The notes beneath the pieces are model-generated. The model searched no databases, was not told the DNA's origin, and saw nothing but the letters and a program-made list of their open reading frames with translations. Below, piece after piece: positions 26,520 to 38,699 of a DNA stretch of 64,000 bases (position 1 is the stretch's first letter; every line of letters starts with the position of its first letter). The DNA lies in the NCBI GenBank assembly GCA_963573305.1, contig OY754331.1, positions 95,781,434 through 95,845,433 on the forward strand, given 5' to 3'. This stretch comes from Pyrrhosoma nymphula (taxonomy: Eukaryota > Arthropoda > Insecta > Odonata > Coenagrionidae). A program made the position numbers and the translations under genes.

Positions 26520-29240
26520 CAATATTCGTAGATATTTATGTGGGATCTCTCTCGTGGAAGAGGGGGTGCATGGGAGTGTATGTTTTTATCTCTCGGGGCC
26601 GTTCTACATGACTGCAGAGCCAATGGGATGTTTGCTCGACATGTAACGTCCTAGTCCTACCAATCGCCCTCTCCGCTTCTCTCACCCACTCTCCCATCCG
26701 TCGACGACTCGGGTTGGGGAAAGCTATCTCGTGCTAGATGTGAATGAATATACGCAGAAGAAATCGCTTTCGACCCGCGGGGAAGTTTTTGATAAGAAGT
26801 TGGGGCGAGTATTTAAATATATATCATTTAAGGTCGCTCGACTGCACAGGAGTTATCATCACTACTTCCTGGCGTCAAAATTGAGTGGCATTCACCCCTC
26901 ATGATAGAGACATCAACTAAAAAGGGTATGCTAATAAAGATATCAAGCTCAAATATTTAAAAATATATATATTTAGCTCCACTTGCGCGGCATTAAAATT
27001 ATGATAGACAATAATGCCTTATGGACTGATAAAGACGTCGTTTACGAGGTAATAACGCTAAGCCACAAGATTGTACTTGCTAGGTTTGTAGCCCCATGTG
27101 CAAATGAGTTTTACCAAATATTTAGACAAAGCTCGCAGAATACGCGTAATTAGAGTCTTAAAATTTTGTCATGACCACTCGCGTAAAGAATTATTATATT
27201 TTAGTTTTGAATGCTATGTATTTGGTGAGCGCATATCCTATGGTGAACGCATAACTCAGATAAAGATGAATGAATGTGAGCAAATTATTACTTTTTGAAA
27301 CTTTGAGTGTAGGCTCAGGAAAGTGAGTAGGTATATAAGAATTATTGAATACCACCAAAGGAAAGTGATCAGGGTAGTTCTTTTTTTTTCTTTTTTTGAG
27401 ATATTATAACGATCTTTGCCGTCAATGCATGCAACGTATTAATACCTACCTCCTTCAAAGGCTAGTGCACCCTAGGATTCCCGAGGTAGTCTCTTTGACT
27501 ACTTTTGTTTTTTTTCTCTCACAACTACAATTTTCGGGAAAAAATCCTTTCATTACTTTTATTTATTTTGGAGTACCTACTTAATGAAAATCTGGCCACG
27601 TTAGACCTAAGTTGACTTATTAACCGATTTTTTTTAAATTTATCTAAAATTCCCGAGGTAATATTTTCGTTACTCCTCACCTTTGGGATTATGATCGATT
27701 TTTCCTCTAGTTTATAATATACGATCAGTGTTTACAAGCTTATGTCTTTCAGGTAATCCCCTGAGGTACACATTTCAACCATTCAGTGACATATTCTGGT
27801 CAAATGAGGCCTTGTTTTGACATTTTGACATTTTTTGACATCTTTCTTTTGTGGCAAATCACTCCGTCTCGAGGTTTAATGACGGAAAATCCCGAATAGA
27901 TCACATCCCTGGGTTTTCATCTTTCGGATAATTCTAGCAACTCGGGGAAAGATTACCTTTTTCAATGAATATTCCATGAAAACCCTTTCGTGGCCACTCG
28001 AAGTACACCCCCACTACCAGAATCCCAACGTACCCTCTAATTGGCAAACCAATCCCAAAATAACCCTTTCACAAATATCTATCCACTAATTGTAACATTC
28101 ATTCAACGTCCAACTAAAATAATATGGCATGTTTTGGCAAAAACGCGATGAGAAGAATATCTACTTTTGGTGAAAGTTCGAGGGGCGCGCGGAAAAAGTT
28201 GCAAAACACTCGTCGCTGAGTTTTCCTTCTTGGAACGGAACGTGCCTGGATGAGTGCCAGTTTTATGGGGTTCGTTAGACTAATTCCGAATCTCGGCATT
28301 CAATTGTCTCTGAGTGGAGAGAGAAAGAGGGATGTAGCGGAGAGTAAAAGAGAAAGAGAAATAGCCCCATGTGAAGAATGAAAACTCCTAAATTCAATGT
28401 ACCCGTAACTTGAGAGTTTCGAAAAGGCTTCATTTTAAGATACGCCCGATGGCTGTTGTGCCAGTTTTTCAATGCACCCGGGTAATTATAAACGTATTTT
28501 TCAGCCTCGTTATGCGGCTGAGTATATGCAAATTTTCAACTCGAGTTGCAGCGTTTATCACATTGCCTTTGGCAAGCACCGTGGGAAGGGGTAAATGTTG
28601 GAGAGAAAATTGGCTCGGACAGCGATTCATAAAGTGATTTCTCACTCGCCTGGCTTGACACATTTCCCGCTTTTGCCTAAAATGCGAAACCTCATTTGAT
28701 TCAAAGATGACTTATTGTTATTTTTCACCGAAACTTCCTAAATACGCATTTGAAGTACAAGTAAACGGCGGACTTGCTGGATTTTTCCTCCCTTAATATA
28801 CCACCTACTCAGGCTGAGGAGCCAAAACGGTGTAAATTGTCACCGTATAAAAGCCCACAATTAACAGTTGAGCAATGAGTTTGATAATAGTACCCCTTTC
28901 GTGATTTTCAGACAAAAACACTCTGCCAACATCCAGGGAGTTTCAAGGAACTAAATTTCTCTCAGGCTGGAAGAAGAAGTTCCCCATTCCTAGAGCGGGG
29001 AGGATGGATGAACTCTGCAGGGAAGAAAATTTTCGACCAGATGGTGTCCCGAAATAGTCTCGGCGGGGTGAAAGGTCGGCCAAGATGCGTTAACCTTTAC
29101 ACTTGTTATCACCGAGGAGATGTAGAATTTGAGAAAACTTTGAAACGCGATCCGCCACTTTTAAGAAGATTCGACGTCCATGTTCTTAAGGTTTAGATAA
29201 GGAAGCACTTCCTAGTCCCCATTTTCGCATCACTTCCGCG
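26520..29240. other. No gene seen
   Basis: AT-rich DNA. A TATAAAAG sequence occurs at about 28,847 with no recognisable gene downstream. Small tandem reiterations of TTTTGACAT lie near 27,812-27,842. Confidence 0.35.
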
Positions 29241-29261
29241 GCTCAAGAGTCGACAAACAGA

Positions 29262-29960
29262 TTGGGTGGAGGAGAACTTCCTCTCTTGCTTTTACTTCCC
29301 TTGGAGGTCCCTCCTTCCTCCTACCCTGTGATGAGCCACAATCACTCAGGTCTCCGTGGCAACCACCCACCCTTTCTTCTCCCTGCCTTTTTTTCCATCC
29401 CCATACCTTCCTCCTCTGAGTCAGCCCCCTCAGCTCCTTTTCTTCCGACTCCTACCATTTCACCCTCGCATCCCAAAGTATTTTCGCATTCCGCGACGAA
29501 ACCATTTCTTGCCGACTTTTTAAATTCACTTCCATGAGATTCATAACCCTCAGAATTCATTTCTCCTCCTTCTTCTTCCCTGTGGCCCCGCCCATTTTCC
29601 TCTACACCTACCCCCCCAAAAAAAAACCACCCTGAAAGACTTTCCCCACCCCCGAAAAAACCCTCCTTTCCTCTCCGCCGCATTTCCATTACTCTGACAC
29701 CTCGCATTCTCATATTCACCCCCCCCCCCCACTCCACCCCCGCGAATATCTTTCTTTATCTTCACCCGCTCAATCCTCCACCCCTCTCTATCTCTCAGGA
29801 CATTACGTGCACATTACTGCACCCTCATCCTTTCCCCCCACATCTTATCCCTCCTCCGTCCTTTCCCTCTTTGCTTGGAAGTGATCCTTTCTCGAAAACA
29901 TACGAATTATCCCCCATCCCCGTCCAACACGGGGGGGGGGCTTCAACATGGGGGTGCGGC
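29262..29960. repeat. Pyrimidine-rich tract with homopolymer C and G runs
   Basis: The plus strand is strongly C/T-rich, includes runs of C near 29,720, and ends near a run of ten G (about 29,931-29,940). Open frames here are compositional. No gene is recognised. Confidence 0.5.
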
Positions 29961-29969
29961 TCCAACCCT

Positions 29970-32900
29970 ACCCCCCTCCTTCCTCCGAGGAAACACTCTG
30001 TCTTAAAACATTCGTGGCCGTGGCGCCTACGCGACGCCATGCGACGAGAGAGACGATGAAAATTGCGAACCATCATAAAACATGAAGCAGTTTTGGTGAG
30101 TAGAGTTTCCTACACACAAGAATGCCTATTTTCCTCCACGCTTAAATTTCCTACAGTATTTCAAAGAATGGGATCCCACACCGAAATCACCATGCATGGA
30201 TTACGCACTTGAGTTTACCGTAAGCATTCCAAATTCCATTTTGTGGAAGTACTAAATTAGTTCACAAAATGTTAATATAAATTAATATTTGAAGAGAATT
30301 AGAGTTGTCATGGAGGGAAAGTTTGTTTACTAACAAATGGAATTCTCACAAAAAACCAGACACTAACAACATGTGTTTATGATTCGAATTATATCACTTT
30401 TTATATGAATCGGTGTCTGTGAGTGGATATTATTAGTTAAGATTAATAAAACTCAATATACTTCAGCCAGGTGTACCTTAACTGAACTTGGCTATTTCCT
30501 TCGCGGTTAAGTTTGATATGAAGTGTTTTCTATTCAAGAAAATCATGCTCCGAAATCGTAATACGATAATTTCACACTTGGTCTAACCCAAACATTCAAA
30601 ATTCCAAACGGGCATACCTTAGAGATGTGAGCAAAGCTACTTCCTCTCAAGTTTTCTAACAACAGTTCTCCATAGAGCGAGTTCCGCCACGTTAATCGTA
30701 ATGCATAATCAGCATACCCGTATACCCGTCAGAATTTATAACTTCACTCAGGCTGACCGTGATATGCCATTAGTTCCTGTACTGGAGCTAAAAACTTGCA
30801 AAATGAGAGAGGAATATTTGTTGAACGTGCATACGTTTTCATATAGATTAAGAGATCAGAGAAAAAGTGTTAGTATTTTTTCTAAGTCCAGGTTTCACCA
30901 TGTAAAGATATATATGAAGAAACTTGAATGATCTACATGTTTGAAAATTTATTTAAAGTGCTGGAAATCAATACAATTCTAATAGTATTAGACAGAAAAA
31001 TTTTATAAGTTGTATTCCACTCTGAATAAGATATTTATTTAATTTAATAAAATGTGTTTCCTTTCGTAATATATGTATGAACTAGTTAATCATATTATAA
31101 AGACCTAATGAATCAGAAAAAAATGTATATGTAGCCAAATGCCTATTACACGAGTAAATACTTGTAAAATTATTCCGTTGTTCCTCCTCCGAGACGCCAT
31201 GAACCGGAAAAGCAAACTGCGTTCTATCATAACTAGGAGGTAGTCAGTATAAGTCTAAAGTGAAGTTCATAATTGAGAATAGCTACATCTTCTTAGTTAT
31301 GTTTGCTACCGACAGCTCTCAGAGTCGTAATGCATATATCACACACTGGGTTTCGAGTAAACGAATTTTACGCAAGCATGGTGTAACACGCTATCAGTTA
31401 ATTCGCTGAAACATAGAACTAACCCAACGAGAATAAAATATATGATACAATAGGAGCTGTTCTTGGCAAACGGCGTGCATGGGAGAATACATACATCAAT
31501 GCCATATTAAACTAGATGCTACTTGAGGAAGAATTTTGGAAGAGATTTACTTGATCTCAGGGTCATCGATAAGTTTCAGAAATTTATTCCACGTGTGGAA
31601 CACAACTTCAACATAAATGAACATTTTAAGGCTGCCAAATTTAAAGTTGAATATATTTCGTACAAAGCGTTCTACCGCTTACAAGGTATTTTTCTATTTT
31701 CAATAAAACACAATCCCACACACGACTGAAATGATCAAAACGTTATGCGGATCAAATGCACCATAGGAATATTATCATTTTCATTATGAAACGTCACACA
31801 GCTTACAACTGGAAGTCACCTAAATATTGTTCAACTCAATTTTAAGCATTTTTATCTAAAAAGAATTGGCAAGCAAGGACATTCAGGGGAGGTATAACTT
31901 CTTGTTAGTTTACTTGAATTCAAAATTCGACATAGCTTTAATAGGCGGAGTGCAATTTTAATAAAAATACACCACTTTTCACAAAAACTGGGTTGTTGTA
32001 AAATCAAGCTCATTTTCAGAATGATTTTCAATAGCATGGGAATTAAAATTACTCAACTAATTGCATGTTTTTTCTTTGGAGTCTGAAAATTCCAAAATTA
32101 ACATCTCTCTATAATGCTGACTCTGAGGTAGATTTGTTCACAGGCTGAGGAAAACTGAACTATTCCCTTGGAAATATAAATTAAAATTGTAATTCCTGGC
32201 AGATTAAAAAAAAATAGCATAAGCATCGTTTAAATTAATATATTTTCTCTTTTAATTTTCAAAATTAGGGTAGAATTCACGATCTACTACGGATAATTAA
32301 GTAATGGTGAAAGTACCAATTTAAATAAAAGCCCATGACTCGTTCGTAAAATCAGAAGAAAAATTAAGAAACCAAAAAGCATAACGTTTATGGCACTCAT
32401 GTCACTATTCGAGAATTTTCCAAGAGACGATTTTCACAGCAATGACACAGAGTATTGATCACTAATAGACGGAAATTCGCTGTTTTGCTTGTTATAAGTC
32501 TCTGTGAGAAACTTCTCCTACCTCCACGTCCTATCCTGGTGCATATGCTATCCCTAGCTACATGACTGGGGTGGCCTCGGAAAATCGAAAGGAGGGGGAT
32601 GCGAAACTTATTTGCATATAACTTATTTAAAATGTACCCCCTAGAAAAACATCGTGCCAGGATGAACGATGTATAACCATCCTCCCACGATTTTTTTTTT
32701 TTTATATTTTCAATTCATGCCTTGGATGCGACTTCCAATTTCCTTTTTCTCCCCGAAACTATTCCAACTCGTCCATTTCCTTGAAAAGAACATGATTGGC
32801 TGACTCCCTCCAGAAAAGGCAAAGGAAACTGCAGACGTATGTTTGGGTAGGAATATGATTCGCGCATCCATCACACAAAAAAAACGCATCCTCTCATTCA

Positions 32901-33120
32901 ATCGAATCGCTCTTGCGAGACGCAATTCGTCAGAGGATTTCATCTCCACCTTGTTTGTCCACGGCGACATACCCGCACGCATCTCTGGAAGACACTCGCT
33001 AGTTTCCTATGGCTGCAAACTCTCTCAATACAGATTACCCCCCCTCCCCCCACCGCGGTGCACCGTGGTCGAATCGGCGGGCTCCTTAATCGGTTAAAGC
33101 CTTAAGCCGAGCGAAATGCC
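29970..33120. other. No gene seen
   Basis: AT-rich sequence with only short unrecognised frames on both strands. Confidence 0.4.
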
Positions 33121-33289
33121 CCGACTGTCATGTTATTCCTTCATCTGTCGCCCTCCGTCTCCGCGGGTCATATCCACGCCCGCACACACACGACGGAGAG
33201 GAGAATGAAAAATATAAAGGAGAGCAGAGTGGGGCGAAGGGAGGGCTCTCCCTTGATGGCGGCCAATTTCCCGCACGAGTTAAGTCGTT

Positions 33290-33500
33290 TCTCCTCACTC
33301 ATTTCTCCTTCTCCTCCGCCACGGCGTCTTTCATCCTCCTGCCTCCTCCTTTCCCCTTCACTTGCGCGTTACCCACCCTCCACCCTCACCTTTATGCTCC
33401 TCCCTTCCATCCCTCCTCACCACCGCCCCCCCGCCCAACAAGCCACAATCACCACCCCCCTGCCCCCTCAACCAACAGGGCAAACTCCCAGACTTCCTGT
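33290..33500. repeat. Pyrimidine-rich tract
   Basis: C/T-rich plus strand, similar in character to the 25- and 29-kb tracts. A plus-strand frame of 161 codons (33,130-33,615) runs through it, but the peptide is proline/serine-rich low complexity and I do not regard it as a gene. Confidence 0.45.
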
Positions 33501-33572
33501 TCAGGGATCCCCATGGCAACGAATCTTTTACACACAAGCAACACTCAAGCCTTATTTGGCTCATCTCGTTAC

Positions 33573-33770
33573 ACGCACATCTATACTTCCTCGTACAAAA
33601 CCATTTTGCTCGTGAACGAGCAAGAAAACTTTGAGGTGGGTTAAGCGATACGAATTTTTGACACATAATTACAAAAAATATTTAAAAAAATACTACATAC
33701 ATTTACAATGGCTCATTTGCACATTAGGCAATCACCCTATATTTTAAGAACCTAAATTGAAGACGAAAAT
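33573..33770. repeat. Direct repeat, copy 1
   Basis: Aligns in the same orientation with 34,533-34,725: ACATCTATACTTCCTCGTAC versus ACATTTATACCTCCTCGGAC, then ACAAAACC/ACAAAGCC, AACTTTGAGGTGG/AACTCCGAGGCGG, and further matches to about 33,740. The copies are clearly diverged. Each contains a CCTCG...GAGG pair that could fold. The identity of the repeat is unknown. Confidence 0.6.
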
Positions 33771-34248
33771 AAGATTAAAAATGATCGGTAACAACATTTT
33801 ATGAAACAATTATATAAATCGCATTTTAATGGTCATAATAACTTATCATTGTTTTAACAAAAAGGAACTTAAAAAATACTAGTATATATGGGTGTAAAGA
33901 GTAGGTATATGTATATTTATTATTTTCTAAACGTCTATAACATTTGTGCTCATATAGAGTAATTTATCTTACGTACAAGAAACATTAATTTTCAGCTTAA
34001 AACTAATACTAACTGGGCATCTCCAGAAAAACTTTTATCTTTGAAGTACCCAGGATATTAACATTCTTTTTTATGCAGTACGTCTAATATTACCTGCTAT
34101 GTATTATCTTGAGCTTGTGTTTGAAAGTGAAAATGAATAAATTATTTTCTACGAAATATTGTAAATCCATTGCTATGAATAAAGGATTATTCAACTATTA
34201 AAATAACAGATCTTATATAATTTTTGCTGTAATTTTTCCATTAAACGT

Positions 34249-34532
34249 TGTAACGACCAATTTTGTATAGGCTGCCTAGTCGTGACCGACCGTGTTTTGG
34301 GCGGTTCATCGACGGCCGCCAGATGGCGAAGGTCGGGAGCGAGGAGGAGGGAAGAAACGGTGCACTCCAGCAGTCGGTCGCGGCCGGGCGCAATAAGGAG
34401 GAGGCAATCCTGACGAGCGGAACATTTTGTGTGTGTGCTGTACTGCAACCTTAAATAAATTAATTAGTTGAGTGTTTTGGGCATATGCAACCACCGCATT
34501 TTTCATCCACGAACCCGGACGGGACCGTCACA
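34249..34532 (+). mobile_element. Solo LTR of a Ty3/gypsy-like element
   Basis: This 284-bp unit starts TGTAACG and ends CGTCACA, an imperfect short inverted repeat with the TG...CA ends of a long terminal repeat. It is flanked on both sides by ACGT (34,245-34,248 and 34,533-34,536), a 4-bp target duplication of the size made by several gypsy-group elements. AATAAA (34,454-34,459) suggests plus orientation, but this is weak. No internal gag-pol sequence is attached, so it most likely formed by recombination between two LTRs. Whether it belongs to the same family as the gypsy remnant 2 kb downstream cannot be told, because that copy has no visible LTR. Confidence 0.7.
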
Positions 34533-34725
34533 ACGTACATTTATACCTCCTCGGACAAAGCCCTTTTTATTTGAAAGAGTAACAAAACTCCGAGGCGGAT
34601 TAGTAGAAGCAAATATTAAAGGCATATTGACATAAACTATTAGAAAAAAAAGGTTAACCATATATTTACTATAACTGCTTTTCATATTCAGTGGCCCAAG
34701 TCCTTTTTCGGAGTAAGTTTTCCAC
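34533..34725. repeat. Direct repeat, copy 2, abutting the solo LTR
   Basis: Diverged copy of 33,573-33,770. The LTR sits exactly at the left limit of the recognisable similarity. With the LTR and one ACGT removed, the flank reads AAACGTACATTTATA, comparable to CACGCACATCTATA at the start of copy 1. Confidence 0.6.
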
Positions 34726-34729
34726 ATTT

Positions 34730-35480
34730 AAATACCGAATGACTGAATGACATTTGGCCTTTGAATTGAAAGCTTACTAGAATAGTACATATTATTGACG
34801 TAAAGGAATTAACCGTGGTCTAGAAGAGGAATATTTAATTAAGTTACAGCATAAAACATTTCGGCCAGTGTTAAGAATAGAGATACGCACTTGACTCACT
34901 CAGGCAGAATGCCGTCATGAACTCACCAAATAAAAAAGGCTCAAAATGTAACCTAAATGCATTGGCTCTATCACAGAAATGGGAAGCCAATTTATATATT
35001 TCTGTAATATTTAAGTTATTTTTTCTCCTATTCCTCTGTGGACTTTTTGAATTGACGATTCTCATCATGTCTTAGACCTTCAAAATTCTTATGACACAAT
35101 TTTCCAAAATACAACGTCATCGTCCAAGCTTCATCATTATTAATAGAGTCTGCTGCATAAATAAGTATCAATGGAGGGAAAATAAGGTATCAGACAATGC
35201 CCATGGCATACAGAATTAAATTTAAACATTCAACATGAATGCAAGGCTATACAATGCACGACGTATGCTATAAATTGATGCGATAAGTGGGCAATATTAA
35301 ATATCATGTGGTCGTGAAATATTAAATTAGATGCGATCCACACAAACGTGCCAATTCCATCGAAATTTCAGCGATGCGTACGCGAAATCAAAATGGGATA
35401 TTCCAACTCTAATATCGCTTATCGTTTTAGGGAGCTTGTGAGGTTCTTCCGGGGAATCGTTGACGGCTCGCGCGGAAAGC
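34730..35480. other. No gene seen
   Basis: AT-rich sequence with no recognisable gene or repeat. Confidence 0.4.
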
Positions 35481-35489
35481 ACCGCAGAG

Positions 35490-35965
35490 TCTCGCATTGG
35501 CGATTTACCAGCCTTGTTTCCCTCTACATTCATTCCCTAACCCTCACTCCCTCTCATGTCTTACTCACACCCTCACCCCATCTTCCTCCCCCAAACACTG
35601 CCTCCCCTGGACCTCCCTTAAGTCTTCAACTTGTGTCACGCTCCAACGGTGTCCAATGAGGGAAGAGGGGGAGAGGGGTGGCTCTGTGCTGTAAAAGGGG
35701 GGAAGGAAGGAGAGATGATTCTCGAGGGTGGGGAGGCAGAATGCCAGAGGGGGTTGATGGGAAGATGAAAGGGATTCTTCTGGGGGAGGGTTTGAAGGGG
35801 GGAGAGGGTAAAGAGGGGGGGGGGGAAGGGTCTTGGCCGCCGCCAGGGAGATTCAGTGCGGAAGGGGGTGGCGGAGGGCGCGCAAAGAGACCGGAAGTGT
35901 TGAAGGGAAGGGGTGGGTCACGTTTTGAGGGATGGGGGTGTGTTTTCCATGAGCCGTTAGGGCGG
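35490..35965. repeat. Pyrimidine-to-purine strand switch
   Basis: The plus strand is C/T-rich at about 35,490-35,645, then flips to A/G-rich with long G runs at about 35,655-35,965, including about 13 consecutive G near 35,815-35,828. Overlapping frames on both strands (for example 35,626-36,102 minus) translate to proline- or glycine-rich low complexity and are not genes. Confidence 0.55.
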
Positions 35966-36214
35966 CGAGATGGGGGAAGATTCACTCGCTGCTCCGCTGC
36001 TGCGGCGTCTGCCTGCGTGAGCTCAGTATTACTATTTCCATACTCGTGAAGAATCCTCGTCTGCAAATCACATAGTGTTCCAATCACTGCGAAAATGCAC
36101 AAATGGTGTGATGCGCAGTCGTGCGCACGTTTTCAAAGGCATACACCAATGGGACGAAATTCGCCATGCAAAAACCACTCGACTTGACAAATATTTGAAC
36201 GCCCTGAGTCAAGA

Positions 36215-36320
36215 TGGAATGGTGGTGTAGCTGGCTAACACAAACCAGATTGGCAATTAGGAGATCTGAGGTTCGGATCCTGGTCAATTCAAATGATTTT
36301 TTCATGGTAAAATTCATCCC
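36215..36320 (+). mobile_element. tRNA-derived SINE fragment
   Basis: The tRNA-like head has an A box TAGCTGGCTAA (36,228-36,238) and a B box GGTTCGGATCC (36,270-36,280), which matches the GGTTCRANNCC consensus at all but one fixed position. A short non-tRNA tail follows (TTTTTTCATGGTAAAATTCA). A diverged relative lies at about 49,395-49,480. No closed acceptor stem is seen, so this is not a tRNA gene. Confidence 0.65.
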
Positions 36321-36614
36321 CTCTGGTGTATACTATAAATCTTCGCGCAATCACAATCAATATTGAGTGCTCAGTGAAGGACTCCTAGCCACTAGGCAAC
36401 ATGCACATCGGCAGAGACATCCAAAACACAAAGAATGGCACCTTAAAGCGTATAAATATTGTGGATTTATAAAAATGAAGCCAAAAATATCGATGATTTA
36501 CAAATTTATCGCAGGATTTAAAGGAAAATTCAGAAGATTCCGGTAAAAACGCGCAGAATTTTAACATTATGATTCAATAAAAGATTGCAATTTTCCAAAA
36601 AAAAGAACTAATTC

Positions 36615-36889
36615 GACATTCAAATCGGCTTAACAAGATACTGGTCAGGGATAGTATATGCATTAAGCGTAGTAAAATCTCCGCAAGGACGCCATCCATC
36701 CTCTCCTTTCTTAGCCAAGGGTAGTGGAGATGCCCAAGAACTTTCAGAATGGCAACAAGTGGCAGCCTCTAATATCTCTCTGAAGTCTATCTTAGCTAGA
36801 TCTAAATTCCAACGGTTAAGACGATAAAGCTTGCTAATAATTGGAGGACCAGGGGTTTCTCTAATGTGATTTATGGTCACGTAGTTCAT
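36615..36889 (-). pseudogene. Ty3/gypsy reverse transcriptase, N-terminal fragment
   Basis: An 89-codon minus-strand frame carries the hallmark of the start of Ty3/gypsy RT: a TPGPPI-like entry block, an E(I/M)LEA segment, SSWASPLPLAKKGEDGWRPC and GDFTTLNAYTIPD. The same order is seen in intact elements just upstream of the catalytic palm. The similarity ends at PDQYLVKPI, so the catalytic YxDD region, RNase H and integrase are missing. The upstream 36,890-37,070 still resembles the protease-RT linker but contains stops. It belongs to the broken element spanning 36,615-38,285. Confidence 0.85.
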
Positions 36890-37068
36890 GAGTCATGAAC
36901 CACGACCCTTGAAAAAATTACTGGCCAAGTAAAATCTGGAAACTCGGCGAGAAGAGAGCTAATTGGCGGAGATGAACCGACAGTTTTCACACAGGGCACC
37001 TTACAGTTCAAATATTTTCGAGCCGCATGAAGACCGGTTTTCATGTCCAAGAGTCGACAGGAGTGAGT

Positions 37069-37326
37069 CTAGTAAGAGCTGGTAATGGTGAGGTAGTCAG
37101 AACCGATGATGGGCCATTCAAAGTCGGCGATGACAACGAGTCCTAGACTCAAGGTAAAATTCAGACATCCATAGGTCTTGCACGTTCTAATATTGGTGGC
37201 ACAAAGGTGGAAAGTTGTCGCAATACGGCGATCTTTCAGCAAACGCTGTGAAAAGCCGGAGAGGTCGGACCCGGTATTGACAAGAAATCGATACATAGAA
37301 GACGGCGACGAAAATACGGCTTGCAT
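37069..37326 (-). pseudogene. Ty3/gypsy aspartic protease fragment, catalytic Asp replaced
   Basis: An 85-codon minus-strand frame matches the retroelement protease fold: RFLVNTGSDLSGFSQ near residues 13-27 and WPIIGSDYL near residues 71-79, the usual flap-distal (P)IIGxDFL block. The active-site triplet reads NTG instead of D(T/S)G, so the catalytic aspartate is lost and the protein would be inactive. It lies between gag (higher coordinates) and RT (lower coordinates), the expected gag-protease-RT order for the minus strand. Confidence 0.8.
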
Positions 37327-37478
37327 TTGGGATACAGTCAGTCGCCGTCACTACTGACCGTTGATCTCGTTTCCCTTGTAGCTACAGGGTGTATTACCTA
37401 TATTGGCCTTATCCTGAAACATAGAATGGTACCAAAACCATTTAACTCTTGAGAGTACGACAGGCTTCCCGATTTAGA

Positions 37479-38285
37479 CTATTGACGACCGCGCGACCAG
37501 GAAAGATGATCACGTGAAGCCGACATATCCACAACTTGTCTCGACAAACCCGCGATGGTCAGGTATAGCTTGTCATCCTTCGTCTTACTTTTGCTAGGAG
37601 CAATGACATGGACGGCTGGTGGAGAAGGTGACACCTCGATGATCCCATCGACGAGCTCCGATAGCTTATCCAGGGATAACTCTACTGGGCAGTCAGAATT
37701 CCTTGGATGTGCGGGGGCAATCGCCTGAGCCACAATTGCCGGAATGATCTTTTAAAGTTGTATGACCTGCGAGAGAGCGAAGATGACGCAAAAACTGAGG
37801 TTTGCGATCACATAGTTCTTCGTCAGAGAGCAATTGGCGAACGCGCTGTTCCTCAGAAGCTAACAGTCGCTCGATAAGCTTCGTTTCCAGAGTGGTATAC
37901 GGATTCTGAGATGGAGGATTGGTGATGGATGTCCTCAACTTCGATTGCCACACGAGAATCAAAATGTGAGGCAACGTAATGGAATTGAGCTGCCACGTTT
38001 GTGATCTCTGAACACACAAACTGAGATTGCGCTTGTGTAAACCAAAGGATTGGTTTATCGAACAAAAGGGTGGTACATTCACAGCGAAACGTCGAACTGC
38101 AGAGGGGTTTTAATCAGTATTCTCGTTCTTGCTGTCTCGTTGTTGGTTCAGATTGGTATCAGTCAGTGGCTGATGGAGCCAGGCGTTTTCCTCTCTTAGC
38201 CGTTGAACCTCGTCATCACGTGTCAATACCATTTTCACCAAATCTTGAATATTCTCTTCGTCGGGGTCACCAATGTACAATTCCT
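37479..38285 (-). pseudogene. Ty3/gypsy gag remnant, broken by stops and frameshifts
   Basis: Read on the minus strand from about 38,285, the remnant starts with a charged leucine-containing stretch (VQRLREENAWLHQPL) that may form a coiled coil and ends at a stop near 38,116. The following gag body is split over at least two frames: one carries WFTQAQSQFVC and YVASHFDSRVAIEVEDI (within 37,853-38,065), and another carries NPYTTLETKLIERLLASEEQ and FLRHLRSLAG (within 37,693-38,000). A third piece (37,479-37,733) has LDKLSELVDGIIEVSPSP. These are standard blocks of gag in arthropod gypsy elements that have the conserved N-terminal capsid-like domain. No zinc knuckle was seen. The copy is non-functional, and no LTRs were found at either side. 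Confidence 0.8.
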
Positions 38286-38429
38286 GAATGCAATAAGAAC
38301 TCCACTTAATACAAACTATTTTTTAACCTTTTGCTGTTTACATAGAAAGTTTTCATTGTATATAAACAACTTCCTTGACAACAATAAAAAATGATTGAAT
38401 AAAATGATGGCACCATATTTGGTCGACAC

Positions 38430-38665
38430 ACACCGTTCCCTTTCCGGGTATACACAGATAATAAGTTTAATTATCGGTGATAGGTTTGTAAATTTGATTC
38501 TTCCATATTAATTTCCCCCATACCACCTTATCCTTACATACCTCTTATGCTCCAGTCACATTCATGAATTCGACCTCCGGTCTTTAAGACTCCTAATTAT
38601 CCTTTTTGTAATAGTAACTTTCACCCATATTCACCCATGACTTTCTCAGTGTACCCCTTCCTCTC
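38430..38665 (-). pseudogene. LINE 3'-end fragment, same family as 15.6 kb
   Basis: Shares with 39,985-40,215 a 3'-untranslated block CCGTTCCCTTTC.GGGTA, and with both other copies the sequence around ACCTCTT.TGCTCC/TTCC..TCAC..TCAT. Minus-strand translation is a decayed C-terminal peptide. Heavily truncated at the 5' side. Confidence 0.6.
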
Positions 38666-38699
38666 GTTTAATGAGTTAATGATTAGCGATTTTCGTAAA

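Noticed and set aside
25039..26611. Several long overlapping frames on both strands
   Set aside because: All lie in a strand-asymmetric C/T tract; the peptides are proline/serine- or glycine/arginine-rich reflections of composition.
28847..28890. TATAAAAG followed by an ATG about 40 bp downstream
   Set aside because: No recognisable gene follows; the frame is very short, and such words are common in AT-rich DNA.
33130..33615. 161-codon plus-strand frame
   Set aside because: Proline/serine-rich translation of a pyrimidine tract, with overlapping open frames on the other strand.
35626..36102. 158-codon minus-strand and 123-codon plus-strand frames
   Set aside because: Both read the same purine/pyrimidine block in opposite directions and are low complexity.
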